From: JAPKZH01 sp963715635
GTDB taxonomy: Bacteria > Acidobacteriota > Aminicenantia > Aminicenantales > UBA4085
NCBI GenBank assembly: GCA_963715635.1
Contig: OY970261.1
Span: forward strand, 248,001-312,000
Direction of reading: 5' to 3'
Length of the DNA stretch: 64,000 nt
In this document: positions 1-8,222 of the stretch, piece after piece
How positions within the stretch are numbered: position 1 is the stretch's first letter
Layout: the number at the start of each line of letters is the position of its first letter
Position numbers and translations under genes: made by a program
The notes under the pieces: generated by a model
Databases searched by the model: none
What the model was told of the DNA's origin: nothing
Seen by the model: the letters and a program-made list of their open reading frames with translations, nothing else

Positions 1-1452
1 AATATGTATGACCCCGAAGCCAACTTCGCCTACGCCATCATCAGCCGCCACCTGGGCGATTTGGTCGATGCCAAGGAAACGCTGGGCTGGGCGGCCCGTT
101 CTATGGAATTCAGGTCGTCGGCCTACGTCCAGCTGGCCGAGATCGCCCTTTCCGAAAATAACCCCAGCCTGGCGGCGGAGTACGGCCGGCGGGCCGTCGA
201 TTTCAATAAGTTCAATATCGGCGGCTATGACGTACAGGCCACGGCCTTGCGGAAGCTGAATCAAGCCCAAGCCGCAAATAAAATCATCAACCAGGTCCTT
301 GACATCGACCCTCTCGACCACCTGGCGCGCTTCGAAGCCTATCTTCTCCAGCCGAGCCAGGAAAACCTCGAGGCATTCAAGTTTCCGATCCGCAATGAGC
401 TGCCGCATGAAAATTATCTTGAGATGGCGCTCTACTATATAAGAATCGGCTGCGATGAGGACGCCGTCTTGCTCCTAAAAAACGCTCCCGAATATGCGAC
501 CGTTTATTACTGGCTGGCCCTTCTCCTCAAGGATAAATCTCCCGGGGAGAGCCAAGCGTATCTGGCGAAAGCTTCGGGACTCTCCCCCGCGCTCGTCTTT
601 CCCTTCAGGGAGGAGGAGATCCCCTTGTTCAAGTGGGCCATGATCCAACAGCCGCAGGACTGGAAGCCCAAGTATTATCTCGGGCTCATCTACTCGGCCA
701 AGGGGCGGGTCGAGGAAACGCAGAAGTTGTTCGAGGAGTGTGACAGCGCTGATTTCGCGCCGTTCTTTCTGGCCCGCGGCTCTCTCTACCGCGAACTCAA
801 CCCGGAAAAAGCCTCTGCCGATTTTGAACAAGCCGTCCAGATGGATGAAAAAAACTGGCGGAGCTGGCACGCGCTGGTCGATTTCGAGCTCAAGCGGGGA
901 AAGCCGGAGAAAGCCCTGGAGGATTCACGGAAAGCCGCGGAGCTTTTCCCCGAAGAAGTCCCTATTCAAATCGACGTTGTGAAAGCCGCGATGAGCACCC
1001 GGCGCTATCAAGATGCCGCGGCCATCCTGGACAAGGTCGAGGCGCTTCCTTATGAAGGGGCGGGCGAAATCCAGGGTTTGTATGCCGAGACTCACATCCA
1101 GCTCGGCCTCCAGAGCATGAGAAAAGGCGACTGGGCACAGGCCGTCGAAAGCCTCGAGAAATCCAAAGAGTATCCGGAGAGACTGGGAACGGGAAAGCCG
1201 TTTGACCCGGACTTCAGGAAGCAGGATTATCTTGAATCGGTCTGTTGCGATAAACTCGGGCAGAGAGACAAAGCCGGGGAGGCGCTGAGATCCGTATTCG
1301 ATTATACGCTCAAAAACGCGGACAGCCGGGGCCCGAATGCTTATTTTGGCGGGCTCGCGCTGCAGAGGCTTGGAGAGCCGGAAAAAGCCAGGAAGATATT
1401 GGAGAAAGCTGCTTTGCCCCCCAGGGAGATCCTGGATTTAATCAGAAGATAA
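1..1452 (+). CDS. TPR-repeat protein, 5'-truncated by window edge
   Basis: At least 482 residues of helical tetratricopeptide-like repeats throughout, with recurring patterns such as G..E.A...L and final helices rich in KA.E.L. No membrane segment or catalytic motif is visible in the part present. The frame is open to the first base of the window, so the ATG at 4 is probably internal and the real start lies upstream. The architecture, long TPR arrays ending in short spaced Ala/Glu-rich helices, resembles the C-terminal half of large DUF5107-type proteins, which are often linked to carbohydrate use; that match is from memory and uncertain. It is followed by a terminator-like hairpin and then by the convergent pilY1. 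Confidence 0.7.
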   Translation, partial: NMYDPEANFAYAIISRHLGDLVDAKETLGWAARSMEFRSSAYVQLAEIALSENNPSLAAEYGRRAVDFNKFNIGGYDVQATALRKLNQAQAANKIINQVLDIDPLDHLARFEAYLLQPSQENLEAFKFPIRNELPHENYLEMALYYIRIGCDEDAVLLLKNAPEYATVYYWLALLLKDKSPGESQAYLAKASGLSPALVFPFREEEIPLFKWAMIQQPQDWKPKYYLGLIYSAKGRVEETQKLFEECDSADFAPFFLARGSLYRELNPEKASADFEQAVQMDEKNWRSWHALVDFELKRGKPEKALEDSRKAAELFPEEVPIQIDVVKAAMSTRRYQDAAAILDKVEALPYEGAGEIQGLYAETHIQLGLQSMRKGDWAQAVESLEKSKEYPERLGTGKPFDPDFRKQDYLESVCCDKLGQRDKAGEALRSVFDYTLKNADSRGPNAYFGGLALQRLGEPEKARKILEKAALPPREILDLIRR

Positions 1453-1453
1453 A

Positions 1454-1500
1454 AAAAGGGGGACGCTTCTATTTTGTGAAAAAAAGAACCGTCCCCTTTT
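1454..1500. terminator. Bidirectional terminator-like hairpin
   Basis: Arms AAAAGGGGGACG (1454-1465) and CGTCCCCTTTT (1490-1500) pair around a loop of about 24 bases. A-runs precede and T-runs follow, so it could end transcripts from both sides. It sits exactly between the convergent TPR gene and pilY1. GGGGACG...CGTCCCC arms are also common in REP-type elements, so its origin may be a repeat. Confidence 0.6.
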
Positions 1501-1510
1501 ACGTTTAAAA

Positions 1511-4500
1511 TTACCGGATGATCTTGTAGACCTCTCTCCAGGATTTGATCGTCAGCCTCGTGTAGACCGGCACCGGTTGGGCCAGGACTTCGCTGGGCGG
1601 CTCGGGCCGGCCGCCTCCGACCTGGGTGTAGCTCTGGATGAAGACAAGCCGCTTGTTGATGGTCGGGCTGCCCTCTTGCGTCAGTTGCTCGAGTTTTCCA
1701 ACGGTGACGGCCGAACGGACTTTTTGAGCGGTGACCATGGATTCGACCGCCGTCCCCGTGGCTCCGACGAGGGCCGAGCCTCCCATCTGTCCGCCCGTGA
1801 TATAGCGGGAATAAATTCGGCCGCCTCCCGATAGAGTCATGCAGGGGTTGAGGCTCTCGATATATCCCGTCAGGGTGGCAATATAAACCAGCTGGTCGGC
1901 AATGACGTCGTCGGCCCAGATTTTTTCTCCCTGGCGGAATTCACCTTTTTTGAGATTGCTATCGATGCCCAGCCGAGAGGCCAAATCGGCGGATCCCATG
2001 TACCACTGGACGACGCCTGTCGCTCCGGCATCTTTCAGCGCTACGAAGGAATAGTATTCCGTGCCCGGAGCTTTTTCGTCTCCGCCGGTCCCAAAGTAAA
2101 GAGTGACGACCGAAGTGGTCAAATCCACATAAACGGCCGGTTTGGTGACAATCGGATGATAGTAGGGGTCACGGTAGATCACGTTTGCCGCCCATGTATG
2201 GGCAGCCCCCGACAGGTCGATCTTCCAGAACCGTCCATGCAGATCGCCAAAATACACATATTCGATAGACCCGTCTCGGTCATTATCGGCGCCGTTTAGA
2301 GAGCCCGGCACCGTATTTTCAATTCCAAACGGGCTGGCCGGCTCGCCGTTCTCCTTGACTTCGAATGATTTCATGATCTGACCCGTCGAGATATCGACCG
2401 CATAGACATAGTTGCCTTTGGGCTCGGCGACATCCCATGTGTTGTACCCGGATCCCATGAAGGCGACCCATGTCGGCGTTCCGCTGACATCGACTTTCCC
2501 GACGAAGGGCACCGACCACGTCTCACCCATGGTCGGGTCCGTCAGCTCCCACATCGGCTGGGGCGCCAGAGGGTCGGTCACATCGAGTGCGAAATAATAG
2601 AAATTGTGGTCTCTTCCCCAGCCCATGCCCTGGCCGCAGACCACGACCGTATGCCAGACGCCGCCGAAATAAACATCGCGAATCACGGGCGTGCTGTCGA
2701 TAAAGAAATGGTGGAAGAGGAATACTCCGCAGTCGGGGTCCGTGACCCTCATACTCTTCAACTTATAGAGAAGGTTGTTCGGGATAAACGCCCAGAGCTC
2801 GTTCAAATTCTCCGTATCGAAGCAGTGGAGCATCCCGTCATTGGCGCCGACCAGAATGACCTTCTGCCTGTTCTTGTTAGCTTCTTTAAATTCCGCATAC
2901 CCATCGCCCATGAGCGAGGGAGTGCCGTAGGGCGGCTCCTCGACTTCAGGCGACGAGTGGTTGATGTCGCCCAGCTTCCAGGATCTGTCGTAGCCGAGAA
3001 CAAACTTTATCAGAGGTTCGGTTTCCGGGCTGCCGACTCCGAGCCCGAGGTATGGCTCGAGCGCGCTTTTATTGGCAACAGTGAAATCCATCCGGTCATT
3101 CATAATGTCGTCACCCTGCTGATCATAGGCCGCGTAGACGATCCGCGTGCTCCAAGCCCGCGCCGCCAAGACTTCTCCGGCGTCAACGACGAAGACGCCG
3201 CCGGTGGTCGCCACATTCCGAAGCTCGGAGCTCCTTGAATAAGGCAGGTTCAGCGAGGTGACATCCCAGGAACGCAAGTGGCCCTTCCATGTCGGAAACT
3301 CGAAGGATGCCGAGTACAGGACATCTTCGTCGCCCGGCCGCACGTGATTGACATTGGCCGTCGTCAGGGCATGGGAAGTGCGGGAATATTCTCGTTTGGT
3401 GATGTATTTATAGGCGAGATCGATGCGGTGAATTTTGGGGGTTAACGTTTGGTCCGTCGATTCAAGCACGGCTTTCCATCGGAGAAAGGTCCCGGGGTTT
3501 TCAAAGGTGAATTCGACACCGGGCGTCACGGGTCCTTCCCACTTGGGATTTCCGCTCTGGTCATCGTTATTGGACAGGTAGTACGTAATTTTCGTCCCGG
3601 TGGGTTTGGTTTCTAGAACCGTAATCGTCGCGGAGACGACGGCATTGTCGGACGTGAGGAACGAACACTGGAGGAGGTTTTTCGAATAGGTTGTTCCCCG
3701 TGACACATAAATGGGAAAAATATCGTTCATGAAGAAATAGCAATTCAAGGAGTTATTACCGTCAGCCACGAAAAAGTCGAGATCTCCATCGTTGTCAAAG
3801 TCGCCGATGGCCCCCGAATCCAAGTCGCTGGATGAAGAGACCTTGCTGCAGTCGGAGGGAACGCAATTGATGGTGAAATTTGCAGCTCCGTCATTCTTGA
3901 GCCAATACACATAGCCGCCGGGCGAATTGACCCCCGCCGCACCGTCGGTGGACAGGACGAGATCGGTAAACCCGTCCGTGTCTACATCGCCGGCCGAGAG
4001 AAATGAGGTGCTGCCGTGGCTGGCGGGGATGGTGATCTTTTTGCTATTGACATTTTTGAAATTTCCCAGTCCGTCGTTCTGGTAATAATATAATGTCCTG
4101 TCACTCGCCGACCCGACGTAAAAGTCGATAAATCCGTCGCCGTTAAAATCTCCCGCGGCAACGCCGCACACCCCGTAAATATACGTGGCGTTGTTCGGAT
4201 ACGGATTGATCAGGCTTTTTGGAATCAATCTAGAAAAATTCCCGTGGCCGTCGTTGATGAAAATGACAACCTCTCCGTATCGGGTCGAGGCAAACCGGGA
4301 AGGGATGCCGACAATCAGGTCGAGATCGCCGTCCTTATCAATGTCAACAGCAGCGATATTGCTTTCCCACCGCCAGTTGGAAGCTCCCTGTCCCCATTCT
4401 CCGTATCCGTCGTTGATCAAATCTCCGAGCAGGGTGACGGTTGTGCTGAACACGGGAACGCCCCCGACCGGAATGTTATTTTCCTTTAACAGGTTTTTAA

Positions 4501-5065
4501 AAATCCAGAGCTTGCCCGACCAGCTCAGGGCAGCGAAGTCCGCATCGCCGTCTCCGTCAAAATCTCCCGCTCCCAGGGCCATGATTTCATAGGTTTTGCT
4601 CAGGGCGCTGCTTTCATAAAGAATGTAATAGGGTCCGTCAAACTTGAACTTGGTCGGGGTGACGGGGTCGACTCCTTTGCAGAGAAAAATCGATAGATTG
4701 CTGTCGTTGGGGTTGAGATTCCCAAGGCTTCCGTTCGTATTGTAATCTGTCCCCCGGCCGCCCTCGACGAGGTCCACGTAGCCGTCATTGTTGAAGTCTG
4801 CGGAGGCCCCCGTCATGCGGTAGTTGGTCGTTACCGGGTAGTTGCTGGAAGGCTGAAAATTGGCGCCCTTGGCCTTCAGCCGCAGATGCTGGCCGCTCAC
4901 GTCGTTGCTGACGCCGTCCATGACCGCGATCGTGGATGCGTCGCCGCCAGTGTAACCGACGACAGTGCCGCTCTGCGTATCGCATAACTGACCTGTCAGG
5001 TTGAAATAAAGGGCCGCCGAGGCAATCATGACAAAAAGCAAAATGATGGACTTATGTTTTTTCAT
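1511..5065 (-). CDS. pilY1: PilY1-family type IV pilus tip/adhesin protein with FG-GAP repeats
   Basis: Exported protein of about 1184 residues. After a signal peptide (residues 5-30) come six calcium-loop repeats of the FG-GAP/VCBS type (pattern D.D.DG..D...V; for example DFDGDGDADF and DIDKDGDLDL) spread over residues 90-440. The C-terminal half carries the PilY1 beta-propeller signature: GANDGMLHCFD near 741, ELWAFIPNN shortly after, and a calcium-loop DNDRDGSIEYV followed by GDLHGRFWKIDL near 928. In known systems PilY1 sits at the pilus tip and controls extension, retraction and adhesion. It is the last gene of the minor pilin operon. I chose the ATG at 5065 (AGGTGA five bases upstream); a GTG at 5074 is also possible. 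The usual N-terminal adhesin region (often vWA) is replaced here by the FG-GAP repeats. Confidence 0.9.
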   Translation of the reverse strand: MKKHKSIILLFVMIASAALYFNLTGQLCDTQSGTVVGYTGGDASTIAVMDGVSNDVSGQHLRLKAKGANFQPSSNYPVTTNYRMTGASADFNNDGYVDLVEGGRGTDYNTNGSLGNLNPNDSNLSIFLCKGVDPVTPTKFKFDGPYYILYESSALSKTYEIMALGAGDFDGDGDADFAALSWSGKLWIFKNLLKENNIPVGGVPVFSTTVTLLGDLINDGYGEWGQGASNWRWESNIAAVDIDKDGDLDLIVGIPSRFASTRYGEVVIFINDGHGNFSRLIPKSLINPYPNNATYIYGVCGVAAGDFNGDGFIDFYVGSASDRTLYYYQNDGLGNFKNVNSKKITIPASHGSTSFLSAGDVDTDGFTDLVLSTDGAAGVNSPGGYVYWLKNDGAANFTINCVPSDCSKVSSSSDLDSGAIGDFDNDGDLDFFVADGNNSLNCYFFMNDIFPIYVSRGTTYSKNLLQCSFLTSDNAVVSATITVLETKPTGTKITYYLSNNDDQSGNPKWEGPVTPGVEFTFENPGTFLRWKAVLESTDQTLTPKIHRIDLAYKYITKREYSRTSHALTTANVNHVRPGDEDVLYSASFEFPTWKGHLRSWDVTSLNLPYSRSSELRNVATTGGVFVVDAGEVLAARAWSTRIVYAAYDQQGDDIMNDRMDFTVANKSALEPYLGLGVGSPETEPLIKFVLGYDRSWKLGDINHSSPEVEEPPYGTPSLMGDGYAEFKEANKNRQKVILVGANDGMLHCFDTENLNELWAFIPNNLLYKLKSMRVTDPDCGVFLFHHFFIDSTPVIRDVYFGGVWHTVVVCGQGMGWGRDHNFYYFALDVTDPLAPQPMWELTDPTMGETWSVPFVGKVDVSGTPTWVAFMGSGYNTWDVAEPKGNYVYAVDISTGQIMKSFEVKENGEPASPFGIENTVPGSLNGADNDRDGSIEYVYFGDLHGRFWKIDLSGAAHTWAANVIYRDPYYHPIVTKPAVYVDLTTSVVTLYFGTGGDEKAPGTEYYSFVALKDAGATGVVQWYMGSADLASRLGIDSNLKKGEFRQGEKIWADDVIADQLVYIATLTGYIESLNPCMTLSGGGRIYSRYITGGQMGGSALVGATGTAVESMVTAQKVRSAVTVGKLEQLTQEGSPTINKRLVFIQSYTQVGGGRPEPPSEVLAQPVPVYTRLTIKSWREVYKIIR

Positions 5066-5109
5066 GGCCTTCACCTAATCCTTTTCGTTATTCTTATTTA
5101 TTTTTTGAA

Positions 5110-5661
5110 TTATTGAACTCCGATCGTGACTTCCAGCCGGACATACGTGTTCTGCGGGCCCTGGCCGATAACGACGAGAATCGCAGCCGTGGGGTTCGGG
5201 GTAGGCCCCCCGACACTGCCGTCAATCAGGAAGGACGTGTAGGTCAGGTTGTTATCATAGGGCATGGCGACCAAAGAAAAAATATAGTTATCGGCATTGG
5301 TTTTGATGTCGGTCAAAATCTGCTCGTCGCTGAGCCTGCGAAAAAAATTGGGACTGGCGGGATCGTCCAGTCCCGGCTGGCCGTTATAGGTCGTCCGGTA
5401 GTGTCCGTAGAAGTCGGCCATATTCTGGTTGATGTAATTCAGGGCAGAATCCACTCCCGCTTCCGCGGCGTTGAACACCTCCTGGTGCCAGCGCATGTTC
5501 CCCGCCACCGTCGGACCCGAGCGGGTCACGCTGAACAGGGCCAGCCCGACCGTGAACATGAAGGCCAGAACAAGAATGACTATGATCAAGGTCACGCCTT
5601 GCTCTTTGTTGTGCGTCCGATCCGAGAAGTTTTTCGTTGGAAATCGTCGCTGATGTTTCAT
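5110..5661 (-). CDS. pilX: PilX-like minor pilin assembly protein
   Basis: 183 residues. It has a short basic leader ending in EQG, then a hydrophobic segment VTLIIVILVLAFMF and the PilX_N signature AGNMRWHQEVFNAAEAG. As is usual for PilX, the Glu5 of classical pilins is absent. PilX proteins are inner-membrane/pseudopilus components that prime pilus assembly together with PilV, PilW and FimU. The gene lies 10 bases downstream of pilW and 44 bases upstream of pilY1, inside one transcription unit. Confidence 0.85.
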   Translation of the reverse strand: MKHQRRFPTKNFSDRTHNKEQGVTLIIVILVLAFMFTVGLALFSVTRSGPTVAGNMRWHQEVFNAAEAGVDSALNYINQNMADFYGHYRTTYNGQPGLDDPASPNFFRRLSDEQILTDIKTNADNYIFSLVAMPYDNNLTYTSFLIDGSVGGPTPNPTAAILVVIGQGPQNTYVRLEVTIGVQ

Positions 5662-5671
5662 GGTTCCCTCA

Positions 5672-6799
5672 TCATCGCTGGCCCGTGTTGTAAATATTCA
5701 AAGTCATGTTCCTGATATTCGCCGTCGAATCCAGCAAGAATCGTCGGCAGAGATCATCCGAGCCGGCTGCCGCCGTATTGGCCACGGCCGGGCGCCGGTA
5801 GAGATGAATGTTGTCGGGCGGCGTCCCCGAAACGCTGACGAACTTGTTTCTCGTTTTTCCCAGCACCCAAGCCCGTACCTGGCGGATACGGCTGATCTGG
5901 TCGTTGGTCCAGTTTGTGTTCCAATCCTGGAATCCGTCGAGGTTTCCGTCATTGTCCAGGTCGCCGTTGTACTGGAATTGAAGGTTTTCGACGTTCTGGG
6001 CGATGGGATAATGGATACCGTTCTCAGTGAGATAGAGAATATTCCCGTTGCCGCCTCCGATGTAGCCGTTTGTCCCGGCCGACAAACCGGGAAAATTTCC
6101 GGTCACATCGAGCCAATATTCTTTGACATTGACAAACGTGACCAATCCTCCATTGTAGTTGCTGGAATCCGAACATGTGCCCGATAACCCGCCGGGAGGA
6201 TTTATCCCGGGCGCCTGTCCGGGAGAAAAATTCAGCTTTTCAGTGGTAGCGCCTGTGTCATGGGTGACATGGCTGACCTCTCGGAATTCTGCGACACGGC
6301 AGGGAGAGGTGGGGCTGGGGATGATGATGACGATCTTATTGTCGTAAAAGGCGTCAGAATAAGGATTTTGTTCAAAGCTGTAATTGTCCAGGTCCAACGT
6401 CACCGAGGAGCCCATGTAACGATAAATTTTCAGGTTTAAGGGCTCTTCAAGATTGCCCAGCATGCGCAGCCGGTCCGGAGTGATACCGGCCGCGGTATCC
6501 GTCGTGTCATTATCGACGCCCTCGAGAAAATAGCCCATGAATTCCTGGGGCAGGCCGATTCCCGTCATCCGGATATCCCGGGTGATGAAGTACATGGACG
6601 ACCGGACGTCGTGCTGCATCTCGGCATATCCCTGTTGGTCGACGGCAACCTTGTTGCTTCCCATATAAATCGAAAGAGTGGCCAGGATGACGATTATCAT
6701 GATCGAACCGCCGATCAAAAGCTCGATCAGCGTGAAGCCCGGTTTTTTTCTTTCCCTCGATTTTTTTCTTGCTTGCTTCATGATGTTGTTGCCGGTCAT
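5672..6799 (-). CDS. pilW: PilW-like minor pilin
   Basis: 375 residues. The prepilin peptidase site KPG|FTLIELLIGG sits near residue 20, followed by the hydrophobic N-terminal helix and RSSMYFITRDIRMTGIG, a typical PilW motif. The C-terminal region is a large beta-rich domain. The length and gene order (after pilV, before pilX) fit PilW. The start could be the ATG at 6799 or the second ATG at 6781 (MKQARKKS), which gives a more usual short leader. The prepilin peptidase encoded at 19601-20371 is the likely processing enzyme. Confidence 0.87.
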   Translation of the reverse strand: MTGNNIMKQARKKSRERKKPGFTLIELLIGGSIMIIVILATLSIYMGSNKVAVDQQGYAEMQHDVRSSMYFITRDIRMTGIGLPQEFMGYFLEGVDNDTTDTAAGITPDRLRMLGNLEEPLNLKIYRYMGSSVTLDLDNYSFEQNPYSDAFYDNKIVIIIPSPTSPCRVAEFREVSHVTHDTGATTEKLNFSPGQAPGINPPGGLSGTCSDSSNYNGGLVTFVNVKEYWLDVTGNFPGLSAGTNGYIGGGNGNILYLTENGIHYPIAQNVENLQFQYNGDLDNDGNLDGFQDWNTNWTNDQISRIRQVRAWVLGKTRNKFVSVSGTPPDNIHLYRRPAVANTAAAGSDDLCRRFLLDSTANIRNMTLNIYNTGQR

Positions 6800-6804
6800 G
6801 GTTA

Positions 6805-7242
6805 TTACCTCTGGATGATGGTTCCCATCTGGGCCTTGACCTGATGGGTCAGCGGTTCCAAGATCAAAGTATTGACGGGCGTGGCGAACTGGCTGGGAGG
6901 ATAAACTAAAACTTTGTAGTAATTGAGATTCTTCTGGATTGTCGTGATCCTCCGGAAGTCCATCTCCCCGTCCCCGTTAATGTCGAGCTGCTCGTCCTGG
7001 ACCAAAGGCAGGAGATCGAGCTCGGTCGGCGTGAGAGTCCGCGTATAATCAATCTGCTGCTGGCATAAAAAGCTGGCGGTGCTGAGCTGGTTGGCTCGCA
7101 GGTTGTTCGTCACGCTCATGGTGAAGAGCTGGGCCAGGCCGATCAAGGCGATGGCGATCAGGGAGACGCCGATCAACACTTCGATCAAAGAAAACCCGTC
7201 TTGTTTTTTTGGCGGATGAAAAATCTGTAATTTTTTTCTCAT
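6805..7242 (-). CDS. pilV: PilV-like minor pilin
   Basis: 145 residues with the class III signal KKQDG|FSLIEVLIGVSLIAIALIG, including the conserved Glu at +5, followed by a short C-terminal domain. PilV-type proteins are incorporated into the pilus tip complex. It lies 5 bases upstream of pilW and 15 bases downstream of the gspH/fimU-like gene, so the genes are almost certainly co-transcribed. Confidence 0.85.
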   Translation of the reverse strand: MRKKLQIFHPPKKQDGFSLIEVLIGVSLIAIALIGLAQLFTMSVTNNLRANQLSTASFLCQQQIDYTRTLTPTELDLLPLVQDEQLDINGDGEMDFRRITTIQKNLNYYKVLVYPPSQFATPVNTLILEPLTHQVKAQMGTIIQR

Positions 7243-7257
7243 GGTTTTCCCGGAAAA

Positions 7258-7758
7258 TTAGGTTTGAGATTTTATGTATTGAATCGACCCTCCGGCATAG
7301 ATCATCAGGATGCGGAGGTCGGGCTGGCTGTATTTCTTCAGCTTGGGGCTCTCGATGGTGATGCTGTTATGGAGGCCGTCATAATTCGTAACAAAGCCGA
7401 TGGATGAATATTCGACGGTCAGATCCGCCGGCAGATTGATGGTGGGCGTCAATTTCGAAGGAATTTCCATGTACGGATATTTGGCATGCCGTGTCCACGT
7501 GCCGGAGCTGGTCTCCTCTTCGATCCAATAGGCCCACGAGCCGGTGGCGTTCGAAAATATCACCCTGTGGTTCAGCTTGGTGCTGACGGACAGCAACTTG
7601 GCCTGCTGCATGGTCGTCAAGATATCCCGGGCCGAATTCTCCAGGGACCTGGTTTCTAAGCTGTTCAAGATGGCGGGGACGGATCCCAGACTCAGGATTC
7701 CCATAATGGCAACAACCACCAGCATCTCGACAAGAGTAAACCCTTTTTTTTGAGGCAT
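7258..7758 (-). CDS. fimU: GspH/FimT/FimU-type pseudopilin
   Basis: 166 residues with a very short leader MPQKKG|FTLVEMLVVVAIMGILSLG, a typical prepilin cleavage site with Glu+5. The motif ARDILTTMQQAKLLSVSTKLNHRV then matches the GspH domain. It is the first gene of the minor pilin operon (fimU-pilV-pilW-pilX-pilY1 order) and has a good ribosome site (GAAGGA, 6 bases before ATG). FimU versus FimT cannot be decided from the sequence alone. Confidence 0.85.
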   Translation of the reverse strand: MPQKKGFTLVEMLVVVAIMGILSLGSVPAILNSLETRSLENSARDILTTMQQAKLLSVSTKLNHRVIFSNATGSWAYWIEEETSSGTWTRHAKYPYMEIPSKLTPTINLPADLTVEYSSIGFVTNYDGLHNSITIESPKLKKYSQPDLRILMIYAGGSIQYIKSQT

Positions 7759-7826
7759 GTTCGTCCTTCTTTTCGTTTGGCTTAGCGTATTGCCCTCAAT
7801 TTTATATATTTAAATACAATTGCCGT

Positions 7827-7946
7827 TATCAGAAAGTGAGCTTCCCTTCCATAGAGCGGAGAGGCTTTTCTGATAGCCATATCTTCCATCTTTCACGCTT
7901 CTTCCCTCAATAGCCTTTAGCGATGAACTTTTAGGCTATTTTTTTC
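7827..7946 (+). ncRNA. Candidate orphan small RNA with two hairpins
   Basis: No gene is on this strand upstream, yet the segment contains a perfect 9-bp stem (TATCAGAAA 7827-7835 with TTTCTGATA 7867-7875). It also has an intrinsic terminator: AATAGCCT 7909-7916, AGGCTATT 7933-7940, then a T-run to about 7946. A weak promoter-like TTGCCC/TACAAT pair with 19-bp spacing lies just upstream (7790-7820). It does not match a riboswitch I recognise, and the next plus-strand gene starts 277 bases after the terminator. Confidence 0.35.
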
Positions 7947-8222
7947 ACCCTGGGGCTCACCTTTCGGTGAGGCCGATTCACCCCAAACGGCTAGCCGCAA
8001 GGGCGGAGCGGAAAAAGCCGAGGCATGCTTTGGCTTTTCGACGCGGAAAAAACATACCATAGATCTTCACAAATTACTGAAATAATTCAATTTAGGCCAT
8101 ATTTGGACGGCTTCTAGGAATGGATAAAAAAGAGACGACGCGAAGGTTGTCAGAGCGAGCCAATCTCCATATAATACTTCAATCATGCCGTTTCTATCCT
8201 CTCGGGCGAAAGGATATTGACC
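7947..8222. other. Non-coding gap before the symporter gene
   Basis: No credible ORF. It holds a small hairpin CTCACC-TTTC-GGTGAG (about 7956-7971) and a longer near-palindrome at 8012-8038 (AAAAGCC...GGCTTTT with wobble pairs inside). A ribosome site AAAGGA (8208-8213) serves the ATG at 8223. Promoter elements for the symporter are not clear. Confidence 0.5.

Noticed and set aside
5113..5715. 200-codon open frame on the plus strand over pilX
   Set aside because: Shadow of the PilX reading frame, which has clear pilin motifs.
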